From the NCBI RefSeq assembly GCF_008704535.1, contig NZ_CP023701.1, forward strand, positions 2,480,001 to 2,544,000: DNA of 64,000 nt, given 5' to 3'. The translations under genes and the position numbers were made by a program. The DNA comes from Streptomyces subrutilus (lineage in GTDB: Bacteria; Actinomycetota; Actinomycetes; Streptomycetales; Streptomycetaceae). Of the stretch, positions 53,574 through 62,453 are shown piece by piece (within the stretch, counting starts at the first letter, position 1; each line of letters begins with the position of its first letter). Below the pieces are notes generated by a model. The model saw nothing but the letters and a program-made list of their open reading frames with translations, was not told the DNA's origin and made no database searches.

Positions 53574-54689
53574 ATGATCGAGGCAGTCGGCCTGACCAAG
53601 CGCTACGGCGCCAAGACCGCCGTCGACCAGCTGTCCTTCCAGGTCAAGCCGGGTCACGTCACCGGATTCCTGGGGCCCAACGGCTCCGGCAAGTCCACCA
53701 CCATGCGCATGATCGTCGGCCTGGACCGGCCCACCTCGGGCCGGGTCACCATCAACGGCCTGCCCTTCCGGGAGCTGCCGAACGCCCAGCGGCACGTCGG
53801 CGCCCTGCTCGACGCCAAGGCCGTCCACGGCGGCCGCCGGGCCCGTACCCACCTGCTCTCCGTCGCCCAGCTGTCCGGCATCCCGGAGAAGCGGGTCGAC
53901 GAGGTGCTGGCCGTGGTCGGCCTCCAGGACGTCGCCCGGCAGCGCACGAAGGGCTTCTCGCTCGGCATGGGCCAGCGGCTCGGCATCGCCACCGCCCTGC
54001 TCGGCGATCCGCAGGTGCTCCTCTTCGACGAGCCGGTCAACGGCCTCGACCCCGAGGGCATCCTCTGGGTGCGCAACCTCATGCGCCAGCTCGCCTCCGA
54101 GGGCCGCACCGTCTTCGTCTCCTCGCACCTGATGAGCGAGATGGCCCTGACCGCCGACCACCTGATCGTCATCGGCCGCGGCCGGCTGCTCGCCGAGATG
54201 GGCACCCAGGAGTTCATCACCCACAATTCGGCCGGATTCGCTCGGGTCCGCGCGGCCGACACGCGTCCGGATGGCCGGGACGCACTGGGTGCGGCCCTCG
54301 TCGCGGCGGGCGCGCGGGTCCTCAAGGAGCCCGACGGAGCACTGCGCGTGACCGGGCTGGACCTGCCGCGGATCTCGGACCTGGCGCACGGGGCCGGCGT
54401 ACGGCTGTGGGAGCTGTCCCCGCACCGCGCCTCCCTGGAGGAGGCGTACATGCGGATGACCCAGTCCTCCGTCGAGTACACCTCCACCCAGGACCCGCGC
54501 GCCGAGCTGTGGGAGCCCGAGCCGCTGGCCCTGCCCGCGTGGGAGGACGAGGGGACGGCCCCCGAGGTCCCCGGCGACGCCTTCTACGCCCCGCCGCCGC
54601 CCACGGCGGGCGGGCGGCCCTTCCTGATGCCCGGCAGCCCCGGCGAGCTCGCCTCCACCGCGAAGAACGACACCGAGGACACCGCATGA
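53574..54689 (+). CDS. ABC transporter ATP-binding protein (pair 2)
   Basis: 371 aa from ATG 53574 (AAGGGG upstream). It is a clear paralogue of the ATPase of pair 1: IEAVGLTKRYGAKTAVDQLSF, GFLGPNGSGKSTTMRM, FSLGMGQRLGIATALLGDP and FDEPVNGLDPEGILWVRNLM line up almost residue by residue. The C-terminal extension is longer (about 300-371) and rich in Pro and Glu. Overlaps the next gene by ATGA. Confidence 0.92.
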   Translation: MIEAVGLTKRYGAKTAVDQLSFQVKPGHVTGFLGPNGSGKSTTMRMIVGLDRPTSGRVTINGLPFRELPNAQRHVGALLDAKAVHGGRRARTHLLSVAQLSGIPEKRVDEVLAVVGLQDVARQRTKGFSLGMGQRLGIATALLGDPQVLLFDEPVNGLDPEGILWVRNLMRQLASEGRTVFVSSHLMSEMALTADHLIVIGRGRLLAEMGTQEFITHNSAGFARVRAADTRPDGRDALGAALVAAGARVLKEPDGALRVTGLDLPRISDLAHGAGVRLWELSPHRASLEEAYMRMTQSSVEYTSTQDPRAELWEPEPLALPAWEDEGTAPEVPGDAFYAPPPPTAGGRPFLMPGSPGELASTAKNDTEDTA

Positions 54690-55552
54690 CCGCCTCCACC
54701 CCCGGCCCGGCGCCCGCCGCGGCGGGCGCGACCGCGGCCCGCGACGGGAGCCCCGGCTCCGCGCAGCCCGCGCCCCGGCCCCACCTGGGGCACGCGCTGG
54801 CCTCGGAGTGGACCAAGCTGGTCTCCGTCCGCTCCACCCTGTGGACGCTGCTCTCCCTGGTCCTGACCGTCGTCGGCATCGGGCTGCTGTTCGTGGCGCA
54901 GACCGCCGACGGGGACTACCGGGACATCTCCTTCGCCACCCCGGCCCTCTTCGGGCTGCTGGTGGGACAGCTCGCCGTCATCGTGCTCGGCGTCCTGACG
55001 ATCACCTCCGAACACGCGACCGGGCTGGTGAGCACCACCTTCACCGCCGCCCCCGAGCGGCTGCGCGTGCTGACCGCCAAGTACCTCGTCTTCGGCGCGA
55101 CGGCCCTCACCGTGACCACCTGCTCCGTCGTCGCGGTCGGCCTCGCCGCGCGGATCGCGCACGGGGGCGGGGCCGCCGGGGTGCACGGGGCGTCCGAGTG
55201 GGTGGGCGCGCTGCTGGGCAGCCTCTACGTCACGCTGCTCGGTGTGCTCGCGCTCGCCGTCGGCGCGCTGATCCGGCACTCGGCCGGGGCCATCGCCGTG
55301 ATGCTCGGGCTCGTGACGCTGCCGCCGGTGATAGGGGCGATGCTCAACGTCTGGCAGGCCACGGCGCCCCTCGGGCAGGTGGTCCTGCGGCACAACGCCC
55401 CGGTGGCGCTGATGACGATGTTCGGGATGCCGACCGGCGGCGCCGAGGGCGTCACCCTCCCGGGCGACACCGCGCACATGGTGCTCATCCTGCTGGTCAC
55501 CGGCGCCGCGGTGGCCGCCTCGTACGTGGTGGTCGGCCGCCGGGACGTGTGA
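54686..55552 (+). CDS. ABC-2 type permease (pair 2)
   Basis: 288 aa from ATG 54686. A Pro/Ala-rich N-terminus (1-35) precedes LGHALASEWTKLVSVRSTLWTLLSLVLTVVGIGLLF and five further helices, ending AVAASYVVVGRRDV. Topology and the SEWTK motif match the permease of pair 1, so the two ATPase-permease pairs come from duplication. They lie directly downstream of filP on the same strand, but separate promoters are likely. Confidence 0.9.
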   Translation: MTASTPGPAPAAAGATAARDGSPGSAQPAPRPHLGHALASEWTKLVSVRSTLWTLLSLVLTVVGIGLLFVAQTADGDYRDISFATPALFGLLVGQLAVIVLGVLTITSEHATGLVSTTFTAAPERLRVLTAKYLVFGATALTVTTCSVVAVGLAARIAHGGGAAGVHGASEWVGALLGSLYVTLLGVLALAVGALIRHSAGAIAVMLGLVTLPPVIGAMLNVWQATAPLGQVVLRHNAPVALMTMFGMPTGGAEGVTLPGDTAHMVLILLVTGAAVAASYVVVGRRDV

Positions 55553-55586
55553 TGCCGCCGGGCCCGCGGGGTCCGGAGGGGACGGC

Positions 55587-55913
55587 CTAGTACCTGGGCG
55601 CGTTGCGGGACCGCTGCACCTTGGAAGTGCGGCGGTCCTTCGCGTTCCAGCAGGCCTTGTGCCAGTGCCGCCGGTCGTCGACGCCGCCGTACTCGGGCCA
55701 GGCCACCAGGTGCGGGGTGCCGGAGGGGATCTCCTGGTCGCAGCCGGGGCAGCGGTAGCGCTTGCCCGCCGCGCTCGCGCCCGCGACGTGCCGCACCTTC
55801 CACTCCTCGCCCTGGTACTCCTCGGTGCGCTCCAGCCCGTACCGGTCGAGGCCGGTGGAGGGGCGTTCGTCCGGAGTCTCGCCGCCCCTGGGGCGGTTGT
55901 GGCGCGGTGACAC
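55587..55913 (-). CDS. Small conserved protein with a zinc-ribbon-like core
   Basis: GTG 55913 has GAGGT five bases upstream; 108 aa (MSPRHNRPRGGETPDERPSTG). The central part has GKRYRCPGCDQEIPSG and then RRHWHKACWNAK, a Cys-Cys...His-Cys set fit for one zinc ion, followed by a basic tail (RRTSKVQRSRNAPRY). Streptomyces relatives are often annotated as ATP/GTP-binding proteins, but no P-loop is present here. The basic N- and C-termini suggest nucleic acid binding; this is inference. Confidence 0.75.
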   Translation of the reverse strand: MSPRHNRPRGGETPDERPSTGLDRYGLERTEEYQGEEWKVRHVAGASAAGKRYRCPGCDQEIPSGTPHLVAWPEYGGVDDRRHWHKACWNAKDRRTSKVQRSRNAPRY

Positions 55914-56143
55914 GTATACCTCACGGAAGGGCGGGCGGCGGTGAATTTCTTCCAGACTACGCGCCGCGGGGCCGGGTAACCGCAGGGTGTCTGTCGAAGG
56001 CGGATCGTACGACGGGGACTGGCCCGACAATCCCAATAACTTTCCGGTGGGACCGTGCCTTTGGCACGTGTCGGACGTTGTTGCCATAGGGAGAACCGGT
56101 CCACCTGGGGGAGGCCGCGTCAGCCGCGAGGAGGCTAAAGGCG

Positions 56144-57175
56144 ATGCGCGTAGGAGCGTTTGTACTGGCGGCCCAGTTCCCGGGCCAGGGAGCGGGCGAG
56201 GCACTGCACCGGGCGGTGCGGACGGCCGAGGTGTCCGAGGAGGCGGGGCTCGACTCGGTCTGGCTGGCCGAGCACCACTTCGTCCCGTACGGGGTGTGCC
56301 CCTCGGCGGTGACCCTGGCGGCCCTGCTGCTGGGCCGGACGCGGCGGCTGCGGGTGGGGACGGCGGTGACCGTCCTGCCGAGCACGCACCCGGTCGCCCT
56401 CGGGGAGCAGACGGCGCTGCTGCACCTGACGTCGGGCGGCCGGTTCACGCTCGGAGTGGGGCGCGGCGGGCCGTGGGTGGACCTGGAGGTGTTCGGGGGC
56501 GGTCTGGAGGCGTACGAGAGCGGCTTCCCGGCCGATCTGGACCTGCTGCGGCGCTGGCTGTCCGCGTCGCGGGTGGCGGGCGACGGCGAGCGGCACGGCT
56601 TCCGCGAGGTGGCCGTCGTACCGCGGCCCTCGGACTCCCTGGACGGGGACGCGCCGCCGCCCGAGGTGATCGTGGCCTGCACCTCGCCGGCGTCGGTGCG
56701 GATGGCCGCGCAGCGGGGGCTGCCGATGCTGCTGGGCATGCACTGCGGGGACGAGGACAAGGCGGCGATGGTCGCGCTGTGGCGCCGTACGGCGCGGGAG
56801 GCCGGGTACGGGGCGCCGTACGTGGCCGCCGCGGGGCACGTCTCGGCCGGGGTGTGCCAGCTGGCGGACCGCACGGCGGACGCCCGCGAGACCCTGGTGA
56901 AGAACATGCCGGGGTGGTTCCGGCAGGGCCTGGACGCGCACGTGACGGTGGACGGCCGAAAGCGGGCCATGCGGGACCCGGTGGCGTACACGGAGCTGCT
57001 GTGCGCGCTGCACCCGGTGGGCACGCCGGCGCTGGCCGCGGACCGGCTCGCGGCCACGGCGGAGCGGACGGGCATCACGCGTTTCGCGCTCCTGGCGGAG
57101 GGCTCCGGAGATCTCGCCGCGACGGAGGAGAACGTACGGCGCCTGGGCGCCGAAGTCCTGCCCCGCCTCGGCTGA
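56144..57175 (+). CDS. Luciferase-like (LLM class) flavin-dependent oxidoreductase
   Basis: 343 aa from ATG 56144 with GAGGAGG about eight to nine bases upstream. Bacterial-luciferase-type barrel: GAFVLAAQFPGQG, AEVSEEAGLDSVWLAEHHFVPYG, TRRLRVGTAVTVLPSTHPVALGEQTALLHLTSGGRFTLGVGRGGPW and late ARRL-type helices. Such enzymes use reduced FMN or F420. Substrate unknown. It is monocistronic and convergent with the SCO5389-family gene. Confidence 0.88.
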   Translation: MRVGAFVLAAQFPGQGAGEALHRAVRTAEVSEEAGLDSVWLAEHHFVPYGVCPSAVTLAALLLGRTRRLRVGTAVTVLPSTHPVALGEQTALLHLTSGGRFTLGVGRGGPWVDLEVFGGGLEAYESGFPADLDLLRRWLSASRVAGDGERHGFREVAVVPRPSDSLDGDAPPPEVIVACTSPASVRMAAQRGLPMLLGMHCGDEDKAAMVALWRRTAREAGYGAPYVAAAGHVSAGVCQLADRTADARETLVKNMPGWFRQGLDAHVTVDGRKRAMRDPVAYTELLCALHPVGTPALAADRLAATAERTGITRFALLAEGSGDLAATEENVRRLGAEVLPRLG

Positions 57176-57272
57176 GATCGTCCGCCGAAGGGTCCGGGCC
57201 GGGTGTTTCCGGTCCGGTCCCGCCTGCTGTGGTCCGGCTCTGTACGTCGGGTCCCGCAGATTCGGGGTCCGG

Positions 57273-57665
57273 CTAGCAGTCCCGCATTTCCGGCGACTGG
57301 TTGAGCAGCTGGCCGCGGATCGAAGTGAACTTGGCCAGCCGGTCGTCCACCGAGGCGTCCAGCGGGAACACCGCTACCCGGTGGCAGTTCTGGAAAGCCA
57401 GGCGCACTCCGAAGTGCCGCTGCAGGGCACCGCGTATCGCGTCACTCGCGAGGGCGCGCAACAGCTGCCCCCGTGCCTGCTCGTCCGGGGGCGGCGTCTG
57501 GTTGTCGGCGAACTGTCCGCCGTCCACCTTCAGCTGGGCCACCAGCGAGCTGATCATCTCCCATGCGTAGGGCAGGGAGGTCCGGACGCAGTCGACGAAG
57601 GCGGCTTCGTCGACCTCGCCTCGCTCGGCCTGTTCGAGTAGGGCCGGTGAGACGTCGAGCGACAT
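57273..57665 (-). CDS. SCO5389 family protein
   Basis: ATG 57665 has AGAGGAGAA upstream; 130 aa starting MSLDVSPALLEQAERGEVDEAAFVDCVRTSLPYAWEMISSLVAQLK. I recognise it as a highly conserved Streptomyces protein of unknown function. It is soluble, mostly helical, and has a C-terminal beta-rich stretch (HRVAVFPLDASVDDRLAKF). Located beside nucS, divergent across about 220 bp. No motif reveals a function. Confidence 0.85.
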   Translation of the reverse strand: MSLDVSPALLEQAERGEVDEAAFVDCVRTSLPYAWEMISSLVAQLKVDGGQFADNQTPPPDEQARGQLLRALASDAIRGALQRHFGVRLAFQNCHRVAVFPLDASVDDRLAKFTSIRGQLLNQSPEMRDC

Positions 57666-57885
57666 GGGTTCTCCTCTCGCGACCCCGGCCGATTGGGTTG
57701 CCGGAGTCTTACGGGCAGGGAAGGAGGCCGCGACGCAGCGTGCACGCTCGGCAACCTCCCGCTCACCACGGTAGGCGCCCCTCGGGTGCCGCACCAGGAG
57801 AATGCGCATACAACGCGCCATCCGCGAAGGGGGCTTTCAGGGGCGAATCGCGTGGAGGCGCATCCGTCGAGTAGCGTTGCCGACC

Positions 57886-58557
57886 ATGCGTCTCGTCATC
57901 GCCCGCTGCTCCGTCGACTACGCGGGCCGCCTCACCGCCCATCTGCCCTCGGCACCCCGTCTGATCCTCGTGAAGGCCGACGGCAGTGTCTCGATCCACG
58001 CGGACGACCGGGCGTACAAACCGCTCAACTGGATGTCGCCGCCGTGCACCCTCAAAGAGGGGACAGGTGACGAGTCGGGCGTGTGGACGGTCGTCAACAA
58101 GGCCGGTGAGAAGCTCATCATCACGATGGAAGAAGTCCTCCACGACTCCTCCCACGAGCTCGGCATCGACCCGGGTCTCATCAAGGACGGTGTCGAGGCG
58201 CACCTCCAGGAGCTCCTGGCGGACCGCATCGAGACGCTGGGCGAGGGCTACACCCTGATCCGGCGCGAGTACATGACCGCCATCGGCCCGGTGGACATCC
58301 TGTGCCGCGACGCGTCGGGCGCGACGGTGGCCGTGGAGATCAAGCGGCGCGGCGAGATCGACGGCGTGGAGCAGCTGACCCGCTACCTGGAGCTGCTGAA
58401 CCGCGATCCGCACCTGGCCCCGGTACGGGGCGTGTTCGCGGCCCAGGAGATCAAGCCGCAGGCCAAGGTGCTGGCCACGGACCGCGGGATGGACTGCGTG
58501 GTGCTGGACTACAACGCGATGCGCGGCATCGAGGACGACAAGCTCCGCCTGTTCTGA
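57886..58557 (+). CDS. nucS: Mismatch-specific endonuclease NucS (EndoMS)
   Basis: 223 aa. ATG 57886 follows TAGCGT by eight bases, without a Shine-Dalgarno site. An N-terminal beta barrel ([39 protein letters not shown]) precedes the RecB-like nuclease domain with the PD-(D/E)XK set: Asp 137 in GPVDILCRD, then Glu 151 and Lys 153 in [10 protein letters not shown]. NucS cuts both strands at mismatches and replaces MutS/MutL in actinobacteria. The last residues KLRLF fit the clamp-binding C-terminus described for corynebacterial EndoMS. Confidence 0.96.
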   Translation: MRLVIARCSVDYAGRLTAHLPSAPRLILVKADGSVSIHADDRAYKPLNWMSPPCTLKEGTGDESGVWTVVNKAGEKLIITMEEVLHDSSHELGIDPGLIKDGVEAHLQELLADRIETLGEGYTLIRREYMTAIGPVDILCRDASGATVAVEIKRRGEIDGVEQLTRYLELLNRDPHLAPVRGVFAAQEIKPQAKVLATDRGMDCVVLDYNAMRGIEDDKLRLF

Positions 58558-58567
58558 GCGGGCCGTC

Positions 58568-58630
58568 GGCCGCCGGCGGTGTTCCGGCGGCCGCGCGAAA
58601 GGCCGGGGGCCGGGCCCCCCGGCCTTCGCG
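58568..58630. terminator. Two hairpins between nucS and the convergent P-loop protein gene
   Basis: First stem GGCCGCCGG / CCGGCGGCC (58568-58592). Second stem of 15 bp with one bulge, CGCGAAAGGCCGGGGG (58594-58609) against CCCCCGGCC and TTCGCG (58616-58630). The second reads as a terminator in both directions. Confidence 0.8.
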
Positions 58631-58667
58631 TTGCCCCGTTGCCCCGACGCCCCGTTGCTCCCGTGGT

Positions 58668-61600
58668 CTAGCCGGCGGTGGCGGTCTGCGTCGCGGGCGT
58701 CGTCGGGGTGGTGCCCGTCGGCGGGGGGCTCTCCGGGGGCGTCGGGCTCGGGGTCGGCTCCTGGGACGACGGCGGGGGCGAGGACGGCGTCGGCGACGTG
58801 GACTTCTGCGGCGTGGACGACGGGCGCTTCGACGCGGTCGGGGAGGTGCTCCGGCCGGGGGTCGGCGTGGTGCTCCCGGTGCGCGCGGTGGACGGCTCGG
58901 GCGCGGCGGGGTCGGCGGGCGGCGTGGGCGCGGGATCGTTCCCGCTGGTTCCGGGCGCGACGGACGGCACCACGGCCGCCGGGGTCGTGGCCCCGGGGGC
59001 GGTCGGCGGCGCCTCGGGGTCCGGGGAGCCCATGGCCAGCGCCACCACCGTGCCCAGGGCCACCACCGCCAGCGCCCCCGCCCCGGCGAGCAGCACCACG
59101 CGCCGGCGCCCGGCCGCCGGGGCCGGTGCGGGCGCGGCGGGTACGGGTGCGGGGGGCCGCTTCGGCGTCAGCGGGAACGCTTCCTCGAACACCTGTGCGA
59201 GCTGCGTGGACGGCTCGGAGCGCCGCGTCACGGGCACCACGGGGGTCAGCCGCGTCACGGCCTCGGACGGTTCCGGGGCGCCGGGCCCCTGCCCCGTCCC
59301 GGCCGGCCCGCCCGGGAAGGCGGCGCCGGGTCCGCCGTCCGCGCCGAAGCCCGGGGCTCCGGCCGTGCCGGGCGCTCCGGTGCCCCCGGGCGCTCCGGCC
59401 GACGGGAACGCCCCGGAGCCGCCCGGCAGTCCGGCCGTGCCCGGGAAGCCGGGGGCGGCCGACGGGCCGGGGAAGCCGGGGGCGGCGGACAGGCCGGGCA
59501 CGCCGGTGGCCCGGACGGTCGGGAAGGCGGTGCGGCCGCTCTGCGGGGCGGAGGCGCCGGGTGCGCCGGACGGTTCGGGCGTGCCCTGCCGGGCGGACGT
59601 GCCGGTCGCGGTCGCACCCGGGAAGCCCGACGGGTCGCCGCGTTCGGGCGCGCCGGCGTCCACGGGCGGGGCGGACGCGGCCGGTCCGGCGTCGGACCCG
59701 GGCGTACCGGGTCCGCCCAGCGGGCCGGGGCCGACGGACGCCGCCGACGTGCCGGGCAGGCCGGGTGCGCCGGCTCCCGGGACGGGGGTCGGCGGGAGGT
59801 CCGGGAGGGGGGCCGTGGTGGTCAGGCCCGCCAGGCCGAAGGGGGTCGTGCGGTCGGCCGCGCCGGACACCGGGAAGGGGGTCGTCCGGGCGGGGTCGTC
59901 GCGGTCGGTGGCGGGGAGGGGCACCGTCAGGGGTTCCGGGGCGGCCGGCAGGCCCGCTCCGGCGGCGGCCGCCGCCGAGGCTGCGGCGCCTGGCGCCACC
60001 GTGCCCTGGAGGGCGGCCGGCGCCTCCAGGCGCAGCGGCGGCGAGGGCGGGGCTCCCGCCGACTCCCGGTCCACGACCAGTGCCAGCGCGCGCCGTCCGG
60101 CCACCGTGCCCCGCTTGTCGGCGAGGGCGCCCCGCAGCCCGATCGAGGTCTCCAGCTCGGCCCGGGCCCGGTCGAGGCGGCCCTCGCAGAGCGCGAGCAC
60201 GCCGAGTTCGTGGTGGAAGTACGCCTGCTCGGCGACCTCCCCCGCCTTGCGCGCGGCCTCCGCGCCCGAGCGCAGCACCCGCTCCCAGGCCTCCCAGTGC
60301 AGCGAGGCCGCGAACGCCGGGGCAGCCGTGCGCGCCAGCAGCACCGCGGCGACCACGTCGGCGCCGGCCAGCGCCGCGAGCACCGCGTCGGCCTCGGCCG
60401 CGACCCGCCCCGGGGTCAGCGAGGCGTGCCCGGTCCACCAGACGTAGTGCCGGGCGGCCGTACGGGCCTCCTCGGCGGCGCTGTCGCCGTAGCCGACGTC
60501 CTCCAGCTGCCGGGCGACGCCGGCGGCCAGCCGGTAGCGGGTGCCGACCGGGGTGAGCAGTCCGCAGCCGAGCAGTTCGGCGACGGCCAGGTCGGCGTGG
60601 GTGTCACCGACCAGGGCGGGGAGGTGGGCGTGGTGGGGCAGTTCGCCGCCCAGCGCGCACGCGATGCGCAGCGCGGCCCGCGCGGACTCGCTGACCCGGG
60701 AGGCCAGCAGTTCGGCCGGGGCCGCGCCTTCGGCGAGGGTCGGCAGGGGGACTTCGACGGTGTCGCGCGGGCGCTCCTCGAAGACGCCCGGCTCCTCCTC
60801 GTCGTCGTCCACGTCACAGCGGTTGAGTTCGTCGCGCTGGCGCAGCAGCGCGGCGGCCTGGACGAAGCGCAGCGGCAGGCCCTCGGAGGCGAAGCGCAGG
60901 TCTTCGGCCCAGGCGCTCTCCTGGTCCGTCGGCGCTCTGCGCAGGCCGGCCTCCAGCAGGTCCCGGCACTCGTCCCGGCCGAGCCCGGAGAGGAGGACCT
61001 CCTCCAGGTGCGCGTCGTCGGAGGGGGCCCGGGTGTCGGGGGTCGCGGCGAGCAGGTAGGCGCACTCGGGGGTGGCGCGCAGCAGTTCGTCGAGGGCGGG
61101 GCCGCCCAGCTCCAGGTCGTCGACGAGGACGACCGCGCCGATGTCCCGTACCCGGGAGAGGAGTTCGATCCGGTCGGGCCGTTCCTCGGGGGCCTCGTAG
61201 ACGGCCGCGTAGAGCGCGTGGAGCAGTTCGCCGGGCTGCTGGTGGCCGTGGCCGCTGAGGCGTACGACGCCGTCCGGCGCGAGGTTCGCGCACTCGGCGG
61301 CGACCGCGTCGAGGAGGGTGGTGCGGCCGGAGCCGGCGGGCCCGGTCAGCCGTACGGAGCGGCCGCGGCCCAGCAGGCGTACGAGGCGTTCGCGCTCCTC
61401 CCGGCGGGAGGGCAGCAGCCTCGCGGGGGCGGGCGCGCCGGGTGCCTGGGGCGGTCGGGCTCCCGCCTCGCGGGCCCGGCGGGCGGCGCTCTCGCGCTTG
61501 GCGGGGCGGCGGGTGGTGGTGCCGGGGCGGTGCGGTTCTATCTCGCTGCCGTCGACGGGGTTGACGGTGAGGGAGAAGTCGCCCGCGGTCAGGGTGACGA

Positions 61601-61766
61601 CGCGCAGGGCCTCCGCCGGGGTGCCGGCCGCGGGCTGCTGCCCGGTCGTGCCCGCGGGACCGCCGGCCGGAGCGGCGGGTGCGGGGTCGGCCGGGGCCGG
61701 ACCGCCCTGCGCCGCCGGATCGCCCGGGTCCCCCGGGACGGCCGCCTGCTTGTGTGTCCGGTCCAT
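58668..61766 (-). CDS. Large P-loop ATPase-type protein with TPR-like region, Gly-Pro linker and membrane anchor
   Basis: ATG 61766 has GGGGGAC about eight bases upstream (a TTG six bases earlier is also in frame); 1032 aa. An Ala/Pro-rich leader (1-60) is followed by an AAA/STAND-like ATPase region (about 115-400) with Walker A LTGPAGSGRTTLLDAV and Walker B AVVLVDDLE, and helices of TPR type (about 410-560). Then comes a 260-residue low-complexity linker rich in GFPG, GTP and AGAPG units, a single helix (VVLLAGAGALAVVALGTVVALAM, about 880) and a Ser/Pro/Thr-rich tail outside the membrane. The STAND layout suggests signal-dependent oligomerisation. No DNA-binding domain is seen. Function unknown. 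Confidence 0.7.
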   Translation of the reverse strand: MDRTHKQAAVPGDPGDPAAQGGPAPADPAPAAPAGGPAGTTGQQPAAGTPAEALRVVTLTAGDFSLTVNPVDGSEIEPHRPGTTTRRPAKRESAARRAREAGARPPQAPGAPAPARLLPSRREERERLVRLLGRGRSVRLTGPAGSGRTTLLDAVAAECANLAPDGVVRLSGHGHQQPGELLHALYAAVYEAPEERPDRIELLSRVRDIGAVVLVDDLELGGPALDELLRATPECAYLLAATPDTRAPSDDAHLEEVLLSGLGRDECRDLLEAGLRRAPTDQESAWAEDLRFASEGLPLRFVQAAALLRQRDELNRCDVDDDEEEPGVFEERPRDTVEVPLPTLAEGAAPAELLASRVSESARAALRIACALGGELPHHAHLPALVGDTHADLAVAELLGCGLLTPVGTRYRLAAGVARQLEDVGYGDSAAEEARTAARHYVWWTGHASLTPGRVAAEADAVLAALAGADVVAAVLLARTAAPAFAASLHWEAWERVLRSGAEAARKAGEVAEQAYFHHELGVLALCEGRLDRARAELETSIGLRGALADKRGTVAGRRALALVVDRESAGAPPSPPLRLEAPAALQGTVAPGAAASAAAAAGAGLPAAPEPLTVPLPATDRDDPARTTPFPVSGAADRTTPFGLAGLTTTAPLPDLPPTPVPGAGAPGLPGTSAASVGPGPLGGPGTPGSDAGPAASAPPVDAGAPERGDPSGFPGATATGTSARQGTPEPSGAPGASAPQSGRTAFPTVRATGVPGLSAAPGFPGPSAAPGFPGTAGLPGGSGAFPSAGAPGGTGAPGTAGAPGFGADGGPGAAFPGGPAGTGQGPGAPEPSEAVTRLTPVVPVTRRSEPSTQLAQVFEEAFPLTPKRPPAPVPAAPAPAPAAGRRRVVLLAGAGALAVVALGTVVALAMGSPDPEAPPTAPGATTPAAVVPSVAPGTSGNDPAPTPPADPAAPEPSTARTGSTTPTPGRSTSPTASKRPSSTPQKSTSPTPSSPPPSSQEPTPSPTPPESPPPTGTTPTTPATQTATAG

Positions 61767-61953
61767 GACCAAGTCCCCCGATCGCGGGCCGCGCGCCTCG
61801 CCGTCGTACCGCCCGGCCTTCGCACACGCCGCTGTCGCTTCTGGTCCGGTTTCCGCCCGAACCCTAGACGGTGGCCGGCCGCGCGGGAACCGCCGGGGTG
61901 CCGTTCGCCCCCGTACCGTTACGTTTCCGCAGGGTGTGGTGGCGGCTGCCGGA

Positions 61954-62277
61954 TCAGACCCGGGGCAGGGTTTCGGCCTCCAGGCCGCCCTCGATCGCGA
62001 GGATGCGGTGGAGCCGGGTGGCGACGAGGAGCCGCTGCATCTGCGGCGGCACCCCCCGCAGGACGAGGCGACGTCCGCTCCGGCCGGCCCTCCGGTGCGC
62101 GCCCATGATCACGCCGAGGCCGGTGGCGTCCCAGGAGTCGAGCCTGGTGAGGTCGAGCACGAGGTCGCCGTGGCCGTCGTCGAGGGCGGTGTGGAGGGCC
62201 GAACGGGCGTCCGCCGCGCTGCGCACGTCGAGGCGGCCCCCGACAGCGAGTTCGGCGTGGTCGCCCCTGATGTGCAT
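61954..62277 (-). CDS. STAS domain protein, anti-sigma factor antagonist type
   Basis: 107 aa from ATG 62277 with GGAG five bases upstream. STAS fold: HIRGDHAELAVGGRLDVRSAADARSALHTAL, DLVLDLTRLDSWDATGLGVIMGAHRRA and RLVLRGVPPQMQRLLVATRLHRIL. The phosphorylatable residue of the SpoIIAA loop (DSWDATGLG) is a Ser/Thr at the expected place. Such proteins release sigma factors by binding an anti-sigma kinase. It follows 187 bp after the P-loop gene start on the same strand (transcribed first), so joint expression is possible. Confidence 0.85.
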   Translation of the reverse strand: MHIRGDHAELAVGGRLDVRSAADARSALHTALDDGHGDLVLDLTRLDSWDATGLGVIMGAHRRAGRSGRRLVLRGVPPQMQRLLVATRLHRILAIEGGLEAETLPRV

Positions 62278-62453
62278 GTGTACTCCCGGCGGTACTGCGT
62301 ACGTATGGTCCGACTGGGTCCGTGGTCGGCAACTCTCACTGCAACTGACTGCCGCGCGGGCGGGGAAGTTGCCGACCGTGAGCGAACCGATACCTAATTC
62401 ACTCCGTGGGGTGAACGGCGTTTCGAACGACGGCGCTCGGTGGCCCGGCCGCG

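Noticed and set aside
59255-60438. Plus-strand frames opposite the Gly-Pro linker of the P-loop protein
   Set aside because: Arg/Pro shadow translations of a biased sequence; no start signals.
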